A stretch of 64,000 nt of DNA from Elusimicrobia bacterium GWA2_66_18. GTDB taxonomy: Bacteria > Elusimicrobiota > Elusimicrobia > UBA1565 > UBA9628. Numbering within the stretch: the stretch's first letter is position 1; each line of letters starts with the position of its first letter. Position numbers and translations under genes: made by a program. The notes below the pieces were generated by a model. The model worked only from the letters and a program-made list of their open reading frames with translations, searched no databases and had not been told where the DNA came from. Where the stretch lies: the NCBI GenBank assembly GCA_001799675.1, contig MGTX01000031.1, positions 62,001-126,000 of the forward strand, written 5' to 3'. Positions 1-8,558 of the stretch are shown one piece after another.

Positions 1-324
1 CATATTGTTCGTTGAGTGCGCGTAGGAAATTTGTCCAGCTGTCGCATCTTCGGGATCACCGAAGAATATAGCTCCGGTCGCATTATTTGGGGCCAGGATG
101 CTTATGCCGGCATTCCCATCGCTCTCGGCGACAATTTCATCGGCATTGACATGGGCTGTGGCTCCTGATGCCCCTGTCTTGACATGGAGTTTCCCGCCAG
201 GGCTCGTCGTCCCGATGCCGACGTTGCCACCACTCGTTATTCGTACTTTTTCAGTACCCGCTCCGCTCGCCAGCCAGTTTTCTATTGGATCGGAGCCCGC
301 AGCATCAGTAGTGGTTGTGGCCAT
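1..324 (-). CDS. Tail-fibre / surface repeat protein, N-terminal part (runs off the window)
   Basis: This open frame starts at an ATG at 324, preceded by an AGGGGA ribosome-binding site, and stays open to the window edge (108 codons). The translation begins MATTTTDAAGSDP and contains the phrase NVGIGTTSPGGKLHV near residues 34-48. That VGIGTTSP phrase is typical of phage tail fibres and of bacterial surface proteins that carry repeats and often end in an intramolecular-chaperone (peptidase S74) domain. No signal peptide is visible, which favours a tail-fibre-like or otherwise non-Sec protein. The C-terminal part is outside the window, so a chaperone domain cannot be confirmed. I call the family by motif only. 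Confidence 0.6.
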   Translation of the reverse strand, partial: MATTTTDAAGSDPIENWLASGAGTEKVRITSGGNVGIGTTSPGGKLHVKTGASGATAHVNADEIVAESDGNAGISILAPNNATGAIFFGDPEDATAGQISYAHSTNNM

Positions 325-426
325 GATTGTCCCCTGAGATTCTGAGTTGCCCAAGCATATTACAACTTTAGTGCCTTGGTGCCTTTGTGGTTCATCCGTC
401 AAAACCCCGTGAATATGGAGGGGGGA

Positions 427-1137
427 TCAGGAAGCCGGGACGGCTAATCGCACCTTGGGGCCATTGGGTCCCGCGGTGAGGGGCCGGAAAGTCCCGATGA
501 GGGCGCGAAAGCGGTCCTCGTACTTGTCGTAGCCGCGCCGCGTGGCCGGATAGCAGAGGACGTAGAAGCCGCCCTCCATGGGGATCAGAGCGTACCCGTG
601 CATGCGCATGTTGATGGACTTCCCCTCGCGATTCTGCTCCAGACCCCAGCGGTTCGAATCGGGGGCCGGAGTCGGGGAGAGGACGATGAAATACTTGGCC
701 TTCAGGCCCGAACCCTTGAGGGTCAGTTCCTCGGGGCGGGCGATGATGACGCGTCCGCCGTCCGCGCGCCGGCCCGGGCCGTAGAGGATACAGTCCTTCT
801 CGCCGTAGACCTGCTTCAGGATCTGGTTGAAGAAATCATCCACGTCGGCGTACATCTCAAGGCGCCCGTCGCGCAGTCGATGCGGCCGGTAGCGCTTGTA
901 CCAGCGCACGCTCAAGCTGGGCGCGCCCAGGAAGAAGTCGCGGTCGAAGGCGCCGATGAATGAAACCTGGGAGAAGGCGTCGCCCTCGCCATCCGTCATG
1001 ACGCTCCAACCCCATGGCGCGGAGACGGTAAAATCACCGAACACGGACTTGGTCTGCGCGTATTTGGGAGGGCTGCAAGCCGCCGAAAAGGCTGCGGCGA
1101 GCACGACAAGAACGGCCAGAGTATGCGTCTTCCTCAC
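427..1137 (-). CDS. Predicted lipoprotein of unknown function
   Basis: The 236-residue product starts with a GTG. Its N-terminus is Arg/Lys followed by a hydrophobic stretch ending in a lipobox (SAAC near residues 18-21), so it is predicted to be lipid-anchored. The rest is a soluble domain with mixed charge that I do not recognise. The start is supported by a promoter-like pair just upstream (TGGACA, 17 bp, TATACT) whose expected transcription start falls on the GTG; no Shine-Dalgarno sequence is present. It lies 41 bp downstream of the membrane protein at 1179-3011 on the same strand, but appears to have its own promoter. Confidence 0.6.
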   Translation of the reverse strand: MRKTHTLAVLVVLAAAFSAACSPPKYAQTKSVFGDFTVSAPWGWSVMTDGEGDAFSQVSFIGAFDRDFFLGAPSLSVRWYKRYRPHRLRDGRLEMYADVDDFFNQILKQVYGEKDCILYGPGRRADGGRVIIARPEELTLKGSGLKAKYFIVLSPTPAPDSNRWGLEQNREGKSINMRMHGYALIPMEGGFYVLCYPATRRGYDKYEDRFRALIGTFRPLTAGPNGPKVRLAVPAS

Positions 1138-1145
1138 GGAACCCG

Positions 1146-1174
1146 AGTATAACAGGAGAGGAACGCTTTGTCCA
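1146..1174 (-). promoter_or_regulatory. Promoter for the lipoprotein gene
   Basis: On the minus strand TGGACA (1174-1169) and TATACT (1151-1146) are separated by exactly 17 bp, a good match to a housekeeping sigma-70-type promoter. The last base of the -10 box is 8 nt before the GTG at 1137, so the transcript would be leaderless or nearly so. Confidence 0.5.
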
Positions 1175-1178
1175 TGAG

Positions 1179-3011
1179 CTAGCGAGGCCCGCCCACCGAC
1201 AGCTCCAGGCGGCGCAGGCGCGCGATCAGTTCGGCCTCCAGAACCCCGTCGCCCAGGCGATGGGCCGTACGCGCGGCGTCGCGATAGAAAGGCTTGGCCG
1301 CCGCGGCGCGTCCGCGGGCCTCCTGGACGAAAGCGTAGGCCGCCTTGAGCTCCGGATCCCAGGATAGGGCCGGGCGCTCGCGCGCCAATTCCAGAAGACG
1401 GCCGGACTTATCCGTCATCTTGAGCCGGTCCAGAGCGTAAGCCTTCCAGAGCAAGGCCTGCACGCAGTCCGGGGCCTGCAGGGCCCAGGCGTCCAACTCC
1501 GCCAGCACCTTGGCCGCGTCGCGCGGCCGAGCCAAGGCCGCATCGAGGGCGTCGGGCCATAGGCGGTTGGGGGACAGCAGGCGCGGCGGGGTCTGGGCGA
1601 AGAGGAGTGCGTTGGCCCCCGTCATCTTAAGGTAGACCAGCGCGCGATCGTCAGCGTAGGCCAGCCGCCACTGCGCGTCCTCGTCGAGCACGCGCGCCGG
1701 GGCCGCGGCCCGCCGGTTGCGCAGGACCGCGTAGTCGAACTGATAGACCGAGTCCAGGGCCTTAAACAGACGCGGCCACTCCTCGGCCTCGCGGCGGAAA
1801 GTGGCGTTGTACAGACCCGGCCGGCCGTCCACGAAGACCGGCCGTTCGACCCGACCCACCAGTTCGGCGCCGGTTTCGATCTCGTTGAACATGCGCCCGC
1901 GCACGCCGTTGACGGACAGGAAGTTCACCGCGCCCACCAGCGACGGCGTGCCGTAACCACGAATGCGCGACAGGGGCCGAGTCACGGCCTGACGAAAGAC
2001 AAAGAGGAGAGACGCGGCCAGCAGGACCCAGCGGGCCACGCGCGGCCAGGTGTCCTGGCGGGGCCGAAGGAAGTGGCCCAGGGCCAGGGCGATGAGCGGG
2101 CAGGCCGCCAGCGCGGCTAGGGGCCTCATGCCGGGAAGGATCAGAGACAACGCAAGGACATTGGCGCAAGCCAATGTCGTCACAAACTCCTGCTGCAGGG
2201 TGAAAAAGCAGGACGCCAGTCCCGCGGCGGCCAGCACGCCGTAGAGGGATAGCAGCGGCGTGCGCCACGCATCGAGCGCGCCTCCGGAGTCGGAGAAGGC
2301 GTGGGCGAACACGCCCCAGCCGTGCGGGTTCCAAGAGATCAGAAGCGCGCAGGCGACCATCATGGCCCAGTAGCCCAGGCGCTCGCGCGTGGCCGTGCGC
2401 AGGGAGGCCTTGAAAACCTTGAGCCCCACCATCCACAGCGCCAGGGGCGCGGCCGCGCCGTGAAGGTTGCCCCAGAGGGCGGTCAGGATCGCCGCGGCGG
2501 CGGCGGAGGTCCACTGGAAACGGTGACGCGGGCGCAGGAGGCGCACGAACAGAGAGAAGAAGAGGAAGTCGAAGCAGGCCGGCGTCTCGGTGAAGCCCGC
2601 CCAGCCGGCGCAGGCGCCCAGGCACAACAGGGTCGCCGCCACCAGTGGGTTGCCGTGATTGATGGGCAGCAGGAGAGCGAAGGCGCCGGCCAGCGTGACG
2701 CTCTTGACCGCCGAAAGCAACCCCGGCCCGCCGACAGCGTCGAGTTTGGCGAACAGGACGTCCGCCAGCCACGAGTGAGTCGACCACGCCGCGCCCGCCG
2801 CGCCGAAGGAGAAGGTCTCGGTGCGCGGCAGGGTCCCGTCGGCCAGGATCTTCGCGCCGGTGCGCAGGGAAATCCAGGTGAAAGGCTCGTGGACCGAGCT
2901 CATACCCAGAGCGAAGACGAACATGAAGATCATCACCGCCAGCGGCCAGTGCGGGTGATGCGGCTTCTCGTGCGCATGCGCGCCATGGGCGCCATGCGGA
3001 GCGTGGATCAT
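1179..3011 (-). CDS. Polytopic membrane protein with C-terminal TPR-like helices
   Basis: The product is 610 residues from the ATG at 3011; a longer open frame would run into the divergent acyl-CoA dehydrogenase gene and is not used. After a His-rich N-terminus (HGAHGAHAHEKPHH) there are about ten hydrophobic segments to roughly residue 330, then a soluble domain and, in the last 130 residues, Ala/Leu-rich helices that look like TPR units. The layout resembles uncharacterised multi-membrane proteins of the glycosyltransferase-39/PMT-like type, but I see no catalytic motif that proves this. A TAGAAT box 7 nt upstream of the ATG and no Shine-Dalgarno sequence suggest a leaderless mRNA. Confidence 0.55.
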   Translation of the reverse strand: MIHAPHGAHGAHAHEKPHHPHWPLAVMIFMFVFALGMSSVHEPFTWISLRTGAKILADGTLPRTETFSFGAAGAAWSTHSWLADVLFAKLDAVGGPGLLSAVKSVTLAGAFALLLPINHGNPLVAATLLCLGACAGWAGFTETPACFDFLFFSLFVRLLRPRHRFQWTSAAAAAILTALWGNLHGAAAPLALWMVGLKVFKASLRTATRERLGYWAMMVACALLISWNPHGWGVFAHAFSDSGGALDAWRTPLLSLYGVLAAAGLASCFFTLQQEFVTTLACANVLALSLILPGMRPLAALAACPLIALALGHFLRPRQDTWPRVARWVLLAASLLFVFRQAVTRPLSRIRGYGTPSLVGAVNFLSVNGVRGRMFNEIETGAELVGRVERPVFVDGRPGLYNATFRREAEEWPRLFKALDSVYQFDYAVLRNRRAAAPARVLDEDAQWRLAYADDRALVYLKMTGANALLFAQTPPRLLSPNRLWPDALDAALARPRDAAKVLAELDAWALQAPDCVQALLWKAYALDRLKMTDKSGRLLELARERPALSWDPELKAAYAFVQEARGRAAAAKPFYRDAARTAHRLGDGVLEAELIARLRRLELSVGGPR

Positions 3012-3018
3012 GCGCGTT

Positions 3019-3061
3019 ATTCTACCAGAATGCCGGCGGCGAGTCCGTTTTACGCTACAAT
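3019..3061. promoter_or_regulatory. Divergent promoter gap (minus TAGAAT, plus TACAAT)
   Basis: The 70-bp gap between divergent genes carries a -10-like TAGAAT on the minus strand (3024-3019), 7 nt before the ATG at 3011, and a -10-like TACAAT on the plus strand (3056-3061), 20 nt before the acyl-CoA dehydrogenase ATG. The plus-strand gene also has GGAGGG at 3071-3076. Neither has a convincing -35 box. Confidence 0.35.
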
Positions 3062-3081
3062 GAGGCGCCCGGAGGGACACC

Positions 3082-4230
3082 ATGGATTTTGACCTAAGCG
3101 ACGAGCAAAAAACCATCCGCGACACGGTGCGCAAGTTCGCGGAAACCAAGATCAAGCCCAAGGCCCATGCACTCGACGAGGATGAGGAATTTTCCCTCGC
3201 TCTCACCAAGGAGATGGGCAAGCTGGGCGTCTTCGGTCTCATCGTGCCCGAGGCGTACGGCGGCCAGGGCCTGGACTATCTCTCGTATGTCATCGCCGTC
3301 GAGGAACTGGCCCGCGTGGACGGCTCGCACGCCGCCACGGTCGCGGCCGGAGTGTCGCTCGGCGTGGCCCCGCTCCTCTATTTCGGGAGCGACGAGCAAA
3401 AGAGGAAATATCTCCCCCGGCTCGCGTCGGGAGAAGGACTGTTCGCCTTCGGCCTGACCGAGCCCGGCGCCGGCTCAGACTCGCGCGGCTCCAAGACCAA
3501 GGCGGTCGAGAACCCCGACGGGTCGTGGACCCTCAACGGCGCCAAGATTTTCATCACCAACGGTTCGACGCCGATCACCGACGGCATCATTGTCCAGGCC
3601 GTCAGCGGCGGCACGCCCGACGCGCCCGAGTTCACCTGCTTCATCATGGAGAAAGGCGCTCCGGGCTTCACCGCGAAGACCATGCACAAAAAGATGATGT
3701 GGCGCGCTTCCAATACCGCGGAGCTCTACTTCACGGACGTTCGGCTGCCCGCCTCCTCCATCCTGGGCAAGCGCGGCGCCGGCTCCAAACAGATGCTCAA
3801 GACCCTCGACAGCGGCCGCCTATCCATCGCCGCCATGGGCCTGGGCTGCGCCCAGGGGGCCTATGAAGCCGCCCTCTCCTACGCCCGGCAGCGCCAGCAG
3901 TTCGGCAAGCCCCTCTGCCGCTTCCAGGCCATCGCCTTCAAGCTGGCCGACATGGCCATGAAGATCGACCACGCCCGCACGTTCCTCTACAAGGCCTGCT
4001 GGATGCGCGACACGGGAAAACCCTTCGGCACGGAATCGGCGATGGCCAAGCTCTACTGCTCCGAAGTGGCTCAGTGGGTGGCCAACGAGGCTGTGCAAAT
4101 CCATGGCGGCTACGGCCTGATGAAGGAATTCGACGTGGAGCGCTTCTACCGCGACCAGCGCCTGCTGCAGATCGGCGAGGGCACCTCGGAGATACAGCGC
4201 CTGGTCATCTCCCGCGCCATCGGCTGCTGA
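3082..4230 (+). CDS. Acyl-CoA dehydrogenase
   Basis: This 382-residue flavoprotein oxidises acyl-CoA thioesters to trans-2-enoyl-CoA and passes electrons to ETF. Family signatures are clear: the FAD/substrate motif FGLTEPGAGSD near residues 120-130, a C-terminal helical domain with RQQFGKPLCRFQ, and the ending GGYGLMKEFDVERFYRD followed by EGTSEIQR, where the catalytic base of the short-chain/butyryl type is expected in EGTSE. The length is normal for the family. GGAGGG lies 6 nt before the ATG. Chain-length specificity cannot be read from sequence alone. No ETF or enoyl-CoA hydratase genes are adjacent; the next gene is uridine kinase, 7 bp downstream. Confidence 0.92.
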   Translation: MDFDLSDEQKTIRDTVRKFAETKIKPKAHALDEDEEFSLALTKEMGKLGVFGLIVPEAYGGQGLDYLSYVIAVEELARVDGSHAATVAAGVSLGVAPLLYFGSDEQKRKYLPRLASGEGLFAFGLTEPGAGSDSRGSKTKAVENPDGSWTLNGAKIFITNGSTPITDGIIVQAVSGGTPDAPEFTCFIMEKGAPGFTAKTMHKKMMWRASNTAELYFTDVRLPASSILGKRGAGSKQMLKTLDSGRLSIAAMGLGCAQGAYEAALSYARQRQQFGKPLCRFQAIAFKLADMAMKIDHARTFLYKACWMRDTGKPFGTESAMAKLYCSEVAQWVANEAVQIHGGYGLMKEFDVERFYRDQRLLQIGEGTSEIQRLVISRAIGC

Positions 4231-4237
4231 GGCGCCC

Positions 4238-4873
4238 ATGAGCTCGAAACGGAAGTTCATCATGGGCGTCGCCGGCGGCTCCGGCTCGGGCAAGACGACC
4301 TTTGCGCGCGCGGTCCTCGAGCAGAGCCGGATGGCCGGCATCTCCGGGCAGATGTTTTCGCTCGACAACTACTACCGGCCCCTGGGGCACCTGAGCCTTG
4401 AGGAGCGCAAGGCCTACAACTTCGACCATCCGCACGCAATCGACTTCGACCTGGCGCTCGAACAACTGAAGCGCTTGCGCGAGGGCCAGCCGATCCACCA
4501 GCCGGTCTACGACTTCAGGGCCCACACGCGCAAGGCTGAGCCCCATCTGCTTGAGCCCACCCAAATCATCATCGTGGAGGGCCTCTACGCGCTCTACCCT
4601 CCCGAGCTCCTCGCCCTCTACGACTACAAGATCTTCGTATCGACGGGAATCGCCACCGCGGCCCTGCGCCGCATCTCGCGCGACATCACGGAGCGCGCCC
4701 GGAACGTGGACGGCGCCAAGCACCAGATCCTGACGACGGTCCTGCCGATGTACGAGGCCTACGTCAAGCCGACCCAACGCAATGCCCACTTCTCCATCAA
4801 CTGGGAAGGCGAGGAGATCCCCGAGAAGGCCACCGAGGGTCTCATCCGGATGGTGCGCGACTTTTTCCGCTGA
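4238..4873 (+). CDS. udk: Uridine kinase
   Basis: The 211-residue cytosolic P-loop kinase phosphorylates uridine or cytidine to the monophosphate in pyrimidine salvage. The Walker A motif GGSGSGKTT is at residues 11-19, followed by the family phrase SLDNYYRPL and, around residues 85-105, YDFRAHTRK and the strand-loop IIIVEGLYALY. RRISRDITERAR is the usual lid region. Length matches the Udk family. It sits between the acyl-CoA dehydrogenase and the molybdopterin genes, probably co-transcribed, with no functional link evident. Confidence 0.92.
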   Translation: MSSKRKFIMGVAGGSGSGKTTFARAVLEQSRMAGISGQMFSLDNYYRPLGHLSLEERKAYNFDHPHAIDFDLALEQLKRLREGQPIHQPVYDFRAHTRKAEPHLLEPTQIIIVEGLYALYPPELLALYDYKIFVSTGIATAALRRISRDITERARNVDGAKHQILTTVLPMYEAYVKPTQRNAHFSINWEGEEIPEKATEGLIRMVRDFFR

Positions 4874-4917
4874 CCGCGGCTGAGCCCGCCCCCGCGGGTA
4901 TGATAAACTTAACGTGC

Positions 4918-5889
4918 ATGCCCATCTCCCCCCGCCTGCGCATGATCGACGTCGGAGGAAAGTCTCCCACCGCGCGTCGAGCCCAGGCCGTGGGCGCGCT
5001 CAAGATGGGACTGCCCGCCTTGCGCCTGGTGCGGGACGGCAAGCTCCCCAAGGGCGACGCCCTGAAGCTCGGAGAGGCGGCCGGGATCATGGCGGCCAAG
5101 CGCGCCTCGGACACGATCCCCCTCTGCCACCCCCTGCCGCTCGACGCGGTCTGCGTCTCCTTCGAATGCGACGAGTCCCTGCCCGGAGTGCGGGCGCTCT
5201 GCGAGGCCTCGGCCTGCGCCAAGACGGGCGTCGAGATGGAGGCCCTGGCCGGGGTGACGGCGGCCCTCCTGGCGGTCTACGACCTGACCAAGCAGGTGGA
5301 TCCCGCGCTCGAGATCTCCGGAATCCGACTGGAATATAAGGAAGGCGGCAAGAAGGGCTTCTGGCGCCATCCCCTCTCTTCGCCGCTGAAAGCCGCGCGC
5401 CCCGTTAAAGTCTCGAAGTTGGGCCGAGCTTGCGTGATCACCGTCAGCGATCGTTCCAGCCGCGGCCGGCGGGCGGATCGTTCCGGCCCCGTTCTTGCCT
5501 CGGGCCTCAAAGAGCTAGGCTTCACGGTAGACCGGAAAGTCATATTACCCGATGAACCGCGCCAGGTGGAGTCCGAGATCCGCCGCTCGGCCAAAGGCCG
5601 CGTTCTCGTGGCCCTCACCGGCGGCACGGGACTCTCCCCCCGCGACGGCACGCCGGAAGCGGTGGAAGCGGCCTGCGACCGCCTTATCCCAGGCATCGGC
5701 GAGGCCCTGCGCGCCTATGGGGGCCGGCGCCTGGCCCATGCCGCCCTGTCGCGCTCGACGGCGGGCCTGCTCGGGCGCTGCCTGGTCGTCTGCCTGCCCG
5801 GCAGTCCCGGCGGGGTGCGCGACGGCCTGGCGGTCCTAGGCGAACTCGCCCCCCACGCGGTGCACATCGCGCGCGGCGGAGATCACTGA
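4918..5889 (+). CDS. moaCB: MoaC-MoaB/MogA fusion, molybdopterin biosynthesis
   Basis: Two enzymes of molybdenum-cofactor synthesis are joined in one chain of about 323 residues. Residues 1-150 are MoaC (cyclic pyranopterin monophosphate synthase), with TIPLCHPLPLDAV and TGVEMEALAGVTAALLAVYD. Residues about 165-323 are a MoaB/MogA-type molybdopterin adenylyltransferase, with VITVSDRSSRG, the glycine loop LTGGTGLSPRDGTPEA and the C-terminal HIARGGDH. I prefer the ATG at 4918 because the first conserved MoaC residues follow it directly; an in-frame ATG at 4900 would add six residues. TAAACT lies 8 nt before 4918 and no Shine-Dalgarno sequence is seen. moaD and moaE follow; moaA is not in the window. 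Confidence 0.9.
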   Translation: MPISPRLRMIDVGGKSPTARRAQAVGALKMGLPALRLVRDGKLPKGDALKLGEAAGIMAAKRASDTIPLCHPLPLDAVCVSFECDESLPGVRALCEASACAKTGVEMEALAGVTAALLAVYDLTKQVDPALEISGIRLEYKEGGKKGFWRHPLSSPLKAARPVKVSKLGRACVITVSDRSSRGRRADRSGPVLASGLKELGFTVDRKVILPDEPRQVESEIRRSAKGRVLVALTGGTGLSPRDGTPEAVEAACDRLIPGIGEALRAYGGRRLAHAALSRSTAGLLGRCLVVCLPGSPGGVRDGLAVLGELAPHAVHIARGGDH

Positions 5890-5896
5890 CATCTCC

Positions 5897-6142
5897 ATGA
5901 GACGCCGGATCGAACTGTACGGAAGGCTGCGCGACGCGGGCCAGGGCGCCGTCCTCTCCGTCATTCTTCCCGAGAACGCCACGGCCAGACAGGTCCTGGA
6001 CGCGGTCGGATCGGCTCTCGGCCCGAACGCATCCTTGCTCCACGGTTGCGTCCTGGCCGACGGCGAGAACGTCCTCTCCGCCCGCGAGCAAGTGCCGTCG
6101 AAAGGCCGCTTGGCGGTCCTTCCCCCCGTATGCGGCGGCTGA
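5897..6142 (+). CDS. moaD: Molybdopterin synthase small subunit (MoaD, ThiS fold)
   Basis: This 81-residue ubiquitin-like sulfur carrier donates sulfur to precursor Z. It starts with the beta-strand RIELYGRLRDAG and ends in the required Gly-Gly (VLPPVCGG), the site that is adenylated and thiocarboxylated. It lies 7 bp after moaCB, and its last codons overlap the start of moaE, as expected for two subunits of one enzyme. Confidence 0.88.
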   Translation: MRRRIELYGRLRDAGQGAVLSVILPENATARQVLDAVGSALGPNASLLHGCVLADGENVLSAREQVPSKGRLAVLPPVCGG

Positions 6143-6570
6143 CCCGCATCACTTCGTCGCGCCTAAATCCCGCGGCTCTCTCGCGCGCGGTTTCTTCCGC
6201 CCGCCATGGAGCCGCGGCCTCCTTCGTCGGGACCGTGCGCGCCGTCCACGCCGGGCGGCGAGTCAAGGCGGTCAGTTACGACTGCTTCGCGCCCCTGGCC
6301 GAGAAGGAGCTGGCGCGCATCGCCGCCGAAGCGGAGAAGCGCTGGCCCGTCAAAGTCGCCGCCGAGCACCGCATCGGCCTCCTGAGCGTCGGTCACGCGA
6401 GCTTAGCCATCGCCGTCGGCTCCGGCCACCGCGCCGAATCCTTCGAGGCATGCCGCTTCGTCCTCGAGGAGATCAAACGCCGCCTCCCCGTCTGGAAGAA
6501 GGAGCGCTACCTCCGCGGCGAAGGACGGTGGCTGCCGGGCTGCGCGCTCCACCGCAAGAGCGCAACCTGA
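6130..6570 (+). CDS. moaE: Molybdopterin synthase catalytic subunit (MoaE)
   Basis: The 146-residue product is the large subunit of molybdopterin synthase, which converts cyclic pyranopterin monophosphate to molybdopterin with MoaD. Family motifs are present: ASFVGTVRAVHAGR near residues 35-48, AEHRIGLLSVGHASLAIAV in the middle, and the Lys-rich VWKKERYLRGEGRW near the C-terminus. I start it at the ATG at 6130, which overlaps the moaD stop by 13 bp; longer upstream readings simply run through moaD in another frame. Confidence 0.87.
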   Translation: MRRLTRITSSRLNPAALSRAVSSARHGAAASFVGTVRAVHAGRRVKAVSYDCFAPLAEKELARIAAEAEKRWPVKVAAEHRIGLLSVGHASLAIAVGSGHRAESFEACRFVLEEIKRRLPVWKKERYLRGEGRWLPGCALHRKSAT

Positions 6571-6756
6571 TTTCTTCGGGAAGCCTTAATGGCGGATTCT
6601 TACGTTCATAAAGACGATGAGAATGCAAAATGTCGTTTCTGGAGCCAAAGCCCGCCGTGGCGCGCCCGCTCGCCTCATGCCGAACAGCCGCAGGTCCGCC
6701 ATAATAGACTCGGGCCCGGCGGCCGCTCGCGCGGGGCGCAAGATTGGAGGACGAGT

Positions 6757-7488
6757 ATGACCACTGGACGAACAAATACGGCCCGAAGGGAAAGGAGGCG
6801 CCGCGTCCTGGCTTGGTCCTTGCTGATCCAGTGCGTCTGGATCGCGGGTTTACGCGCTGAGGAGCTTCCCAGCTTGGCGGAATTCAGACAAAGTCTCGCC
6901 GAAATGCAACCCCCGGAACCGCCCCAGGCAGTCCCGCTTCCCGAATCGGACGTGCCTCTTCTGGTCAGGGAACGTTTATGGACCTTGGACTTGGTGCTCG
7001 ACGTGACGGCGGCCGGCGCACCCGTCGGCGTGATCCGATCCGCGTCCGACGGGTTCGTCTTCACCGACTCCCGCGGCCGCGTCATCGTCGCGTCGGAGGG
7101 TCTGGGCGACTTCAAGAACAGGGGAGAAACGACGGCAATGGTCAAGGACGGCGCCGGCGCCGTCATCGGCCAGCTATTCCGCAGCTCGGTCGGGAAACGC
7201 GGGCAGCGCGCCTTCCAGGTCCGCGACGCGGCGGGAAAAGTCGTGGGCGACACGGGGGAGATCTCTTTCGTCGATTCAAGCTTCATCCTGCGTTCACCGC
7301 AAGGCGCGCCGGCTGCCCTTTACAACCGCGAGCGGTGGATGGCGGCTGCGTGGAGCATCGTCCCGGCAGAACCGGGCGTGGACATACGCCTGGCTGCCAT
7401 CATTCTGGCGCATAACACGAGGGAAGACCTGCGCGAATCGAAGCGGCGCCACGCGCCCGAGAGGCGACGCCGGGGCCGGAGCACCTAG
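6757..7488 (+). CDS. Secreted protein of unknown function
   Basis: The 243-residue product begins at an ATG with GGAGG six nt upstream (6746-6750), so the longer upstream reading is rejected. A twin-Arg-rich N-terminus and hydrophobic core (VLAWSLLIQCVWIAGL, cleavage near LRAEE) form a signal peptide. The mature part alternates short beta-like strands with G-x-V-[IV]-G phrases (GAPVGVIRS, GAGAVIGQLF, AAGKVVGDTGE). This is faintly like LURP-one/Tubby-type beta barrels, but I would not rely on it. The gene ends one base before the convergent protease gene. Confidence 0.55.
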   Translation: MTTGRTNTARRERRRRVLAWSLLIQCVWIAGLRAEELPSLAEFRQSLAEMQPPEPPQAVPLPESDVPLLVRERLWTLDLVLDVTAAGAPVGVIRSASDGFVFTDSRGRVIVASEGLGDFKNRGETTAMVKDGAGAVIGQLFRSSVGKRGQRAFQVRDAAGKVVGDTGEISFVDSSFILRSPQGAPAALYNRERWMAAAWSIVPAEPGVDIRLAAIILAHNTREDLRESKRRHAPERRRRGRST

Positions 7489-7489
7489 G

Positions 7490-8446
7490 TCAGGGGCGGG
7501 TCTCGACTCCGAGCGCGGCCAGGGTCGCCGTGACCCGGTCAATCTCGGCCGCGCGCGTTTTGTGCTCCGCGACCGGGATCTTGTCCGAGACGTTGGCGAT
7601 CTTGGTCACATCCTCGCCGCGGCAGGCGTCGTCGGCGCAGCGCCTCGAAAACTGACACTGGCCGATCGGGTCTAACGTGAAATCCTGATCACCGCGCACA
7701 AGAATACCCTCGACCAAGTTCGTCTCCGCGTTAAACACGGCCGAGCCCGAGTTGCCGCCGTAGGTGTCGAGGTTGGCGACGAAGAAGCCGGGGTTCGACG
7801 AGGCGCGCACATACGCGCCGCCCGCGATCTTAGTCGGCAGGCCGGACGGGTGGCCGATCACGAAGATCGGAGCATCCTTGTCGATCTTGCCGGCAAGGTT
7901 GAGCTTGAGCGGCTTGTGGCCCGCGACTCGACGGTTCAGGCGCACGAGCGCCCAATCGGCGCCGTTATTGACCTGCTCGCGGCCGATGAGCTCCTTGCAA
8001 CCATAGGCATCGTCGGCCGAGACATTGGTCGCGTCCTGGCCCTTCTTATTAATGGCGAAGCCGAACACGAACTTGATGTCCTTGCACGCGTCGATAGAGG
8101 TCACGCAGTGGCCGGCCGTCATGATCACGTCCGGCGCCACGAGCGCGCCGGAGCAGAACGCTCCCGTCGGCTGATCGAAGAAGGGTTCTTGATTGCACAG
8201 CCTCATGCTGTCGCCGTAGACCCGCGTCGCAAGCTGGGCTTTGCCTCCCTGCACCTCCACGTCGCCGGAGTAGAACAGCGCGACCGTCGAGTCGGCCAGC
8301 GACTTGAGCTTCGCGCTGTCGGTCTGATAAACGTCGATGCGATCGTCCCTGCCGTAGATGACCTTCCCGTTCACCTGCGCGGCCGCCGGAGCCGCCAGAC
8401 GCGCCGCGGCCAGGGCCGCGGCGCACACCGTCAGGAGACGTTTCAT
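7490..8446 (-). CDS. Secreted trypsin-like serine protease
   Basis: The 318-residue exported protein starts at the ATG at 8446, preceded by GGGAGGG, with a clean signal peptide ending near APAAAQ. The chymotrypsin/V8-like catalytic triad is visible: TAGHC (His), GADWALVRL (Asp) and GGNSGSAVF (Ser). Several cysteines (CNQEP, CSGALV, AGHC, CKD, CQFSRRCADDAC) suggest disulfides and a periplasmic or extracellular location. There is no PDZ domain, so it is not a DegP-type protease. The C-terminal 30 residues are a charged helix. Substrate unknown. Confidence 0.8.
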   Translation of the reverse strand: MKRLLTVCAAALAAARLAAPAAAQVNGKVIYGRDDRIDVYQTDSAKLKSLADSTVALFYSGDVEVQGGKAQLATRVYGDSMRLCNQEPFFDQPTGAFCSGALVAPDVIMTAGHCVTSIDACKDIKFVFGFAINKKGQDATNVSADDAYGCKELIGREQVNNGADWALVRLNRRVAGHKPLKLNLAGKIDKDAPIFVIGHPSGLPTKIAGGAYVRASSNPGFFVANLDTYGGNSGSAVFNAETNLVEGILVRGDQDFTLDPIGQCQFSRRCADDACRGEDVTKIANVSDKIPVAEHKTRAAEIDRVTATLAALGVETRP

Positions 8447-8512
8447 TGAATGACCCTCCCAGGCAACGCCTTGCGTCTCAGGGATTTCAGCACAAGCGGT
8501 TTGGAGAGTCAA

Positions 8513-8558
8513 GAGAAAAGGAACCAAAAGACCCACATATATGTCAGGCCTTTTGGCC
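8513..8558. promoter_or_regulatory. Imperfect inverted repeat upstream of the protease gene
   Basis: CCAAAAG (8524-8530) and CTTTTGG (8550-8556) are paired arms around a core containing the palindrome ACATATATGT. The element lies between divergent genes, so it is not a terminator for either. Similar GGnCC / CTTTTGG words recur upstream of other exported-protein genes in this window. It may be an operator or a structured 5' leader; no regulator is identified. Confidence 0.3.

Noticed and set aside
3012-3242. A 77-residue N-terminal extension of the membrane protein ending at 1179
   Set aside because: It would overlap the acyl-CoA dehydrogenase gene, is Ser/Arg-rich without structure, and the ATG at 3011 has a promoter-like box just upstream.
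4874-4917. A molybdenum-cofactor riboswitch before moaCB
   Set aside because: Only 44 bp separate udk from moaCB, too short for the known motif.
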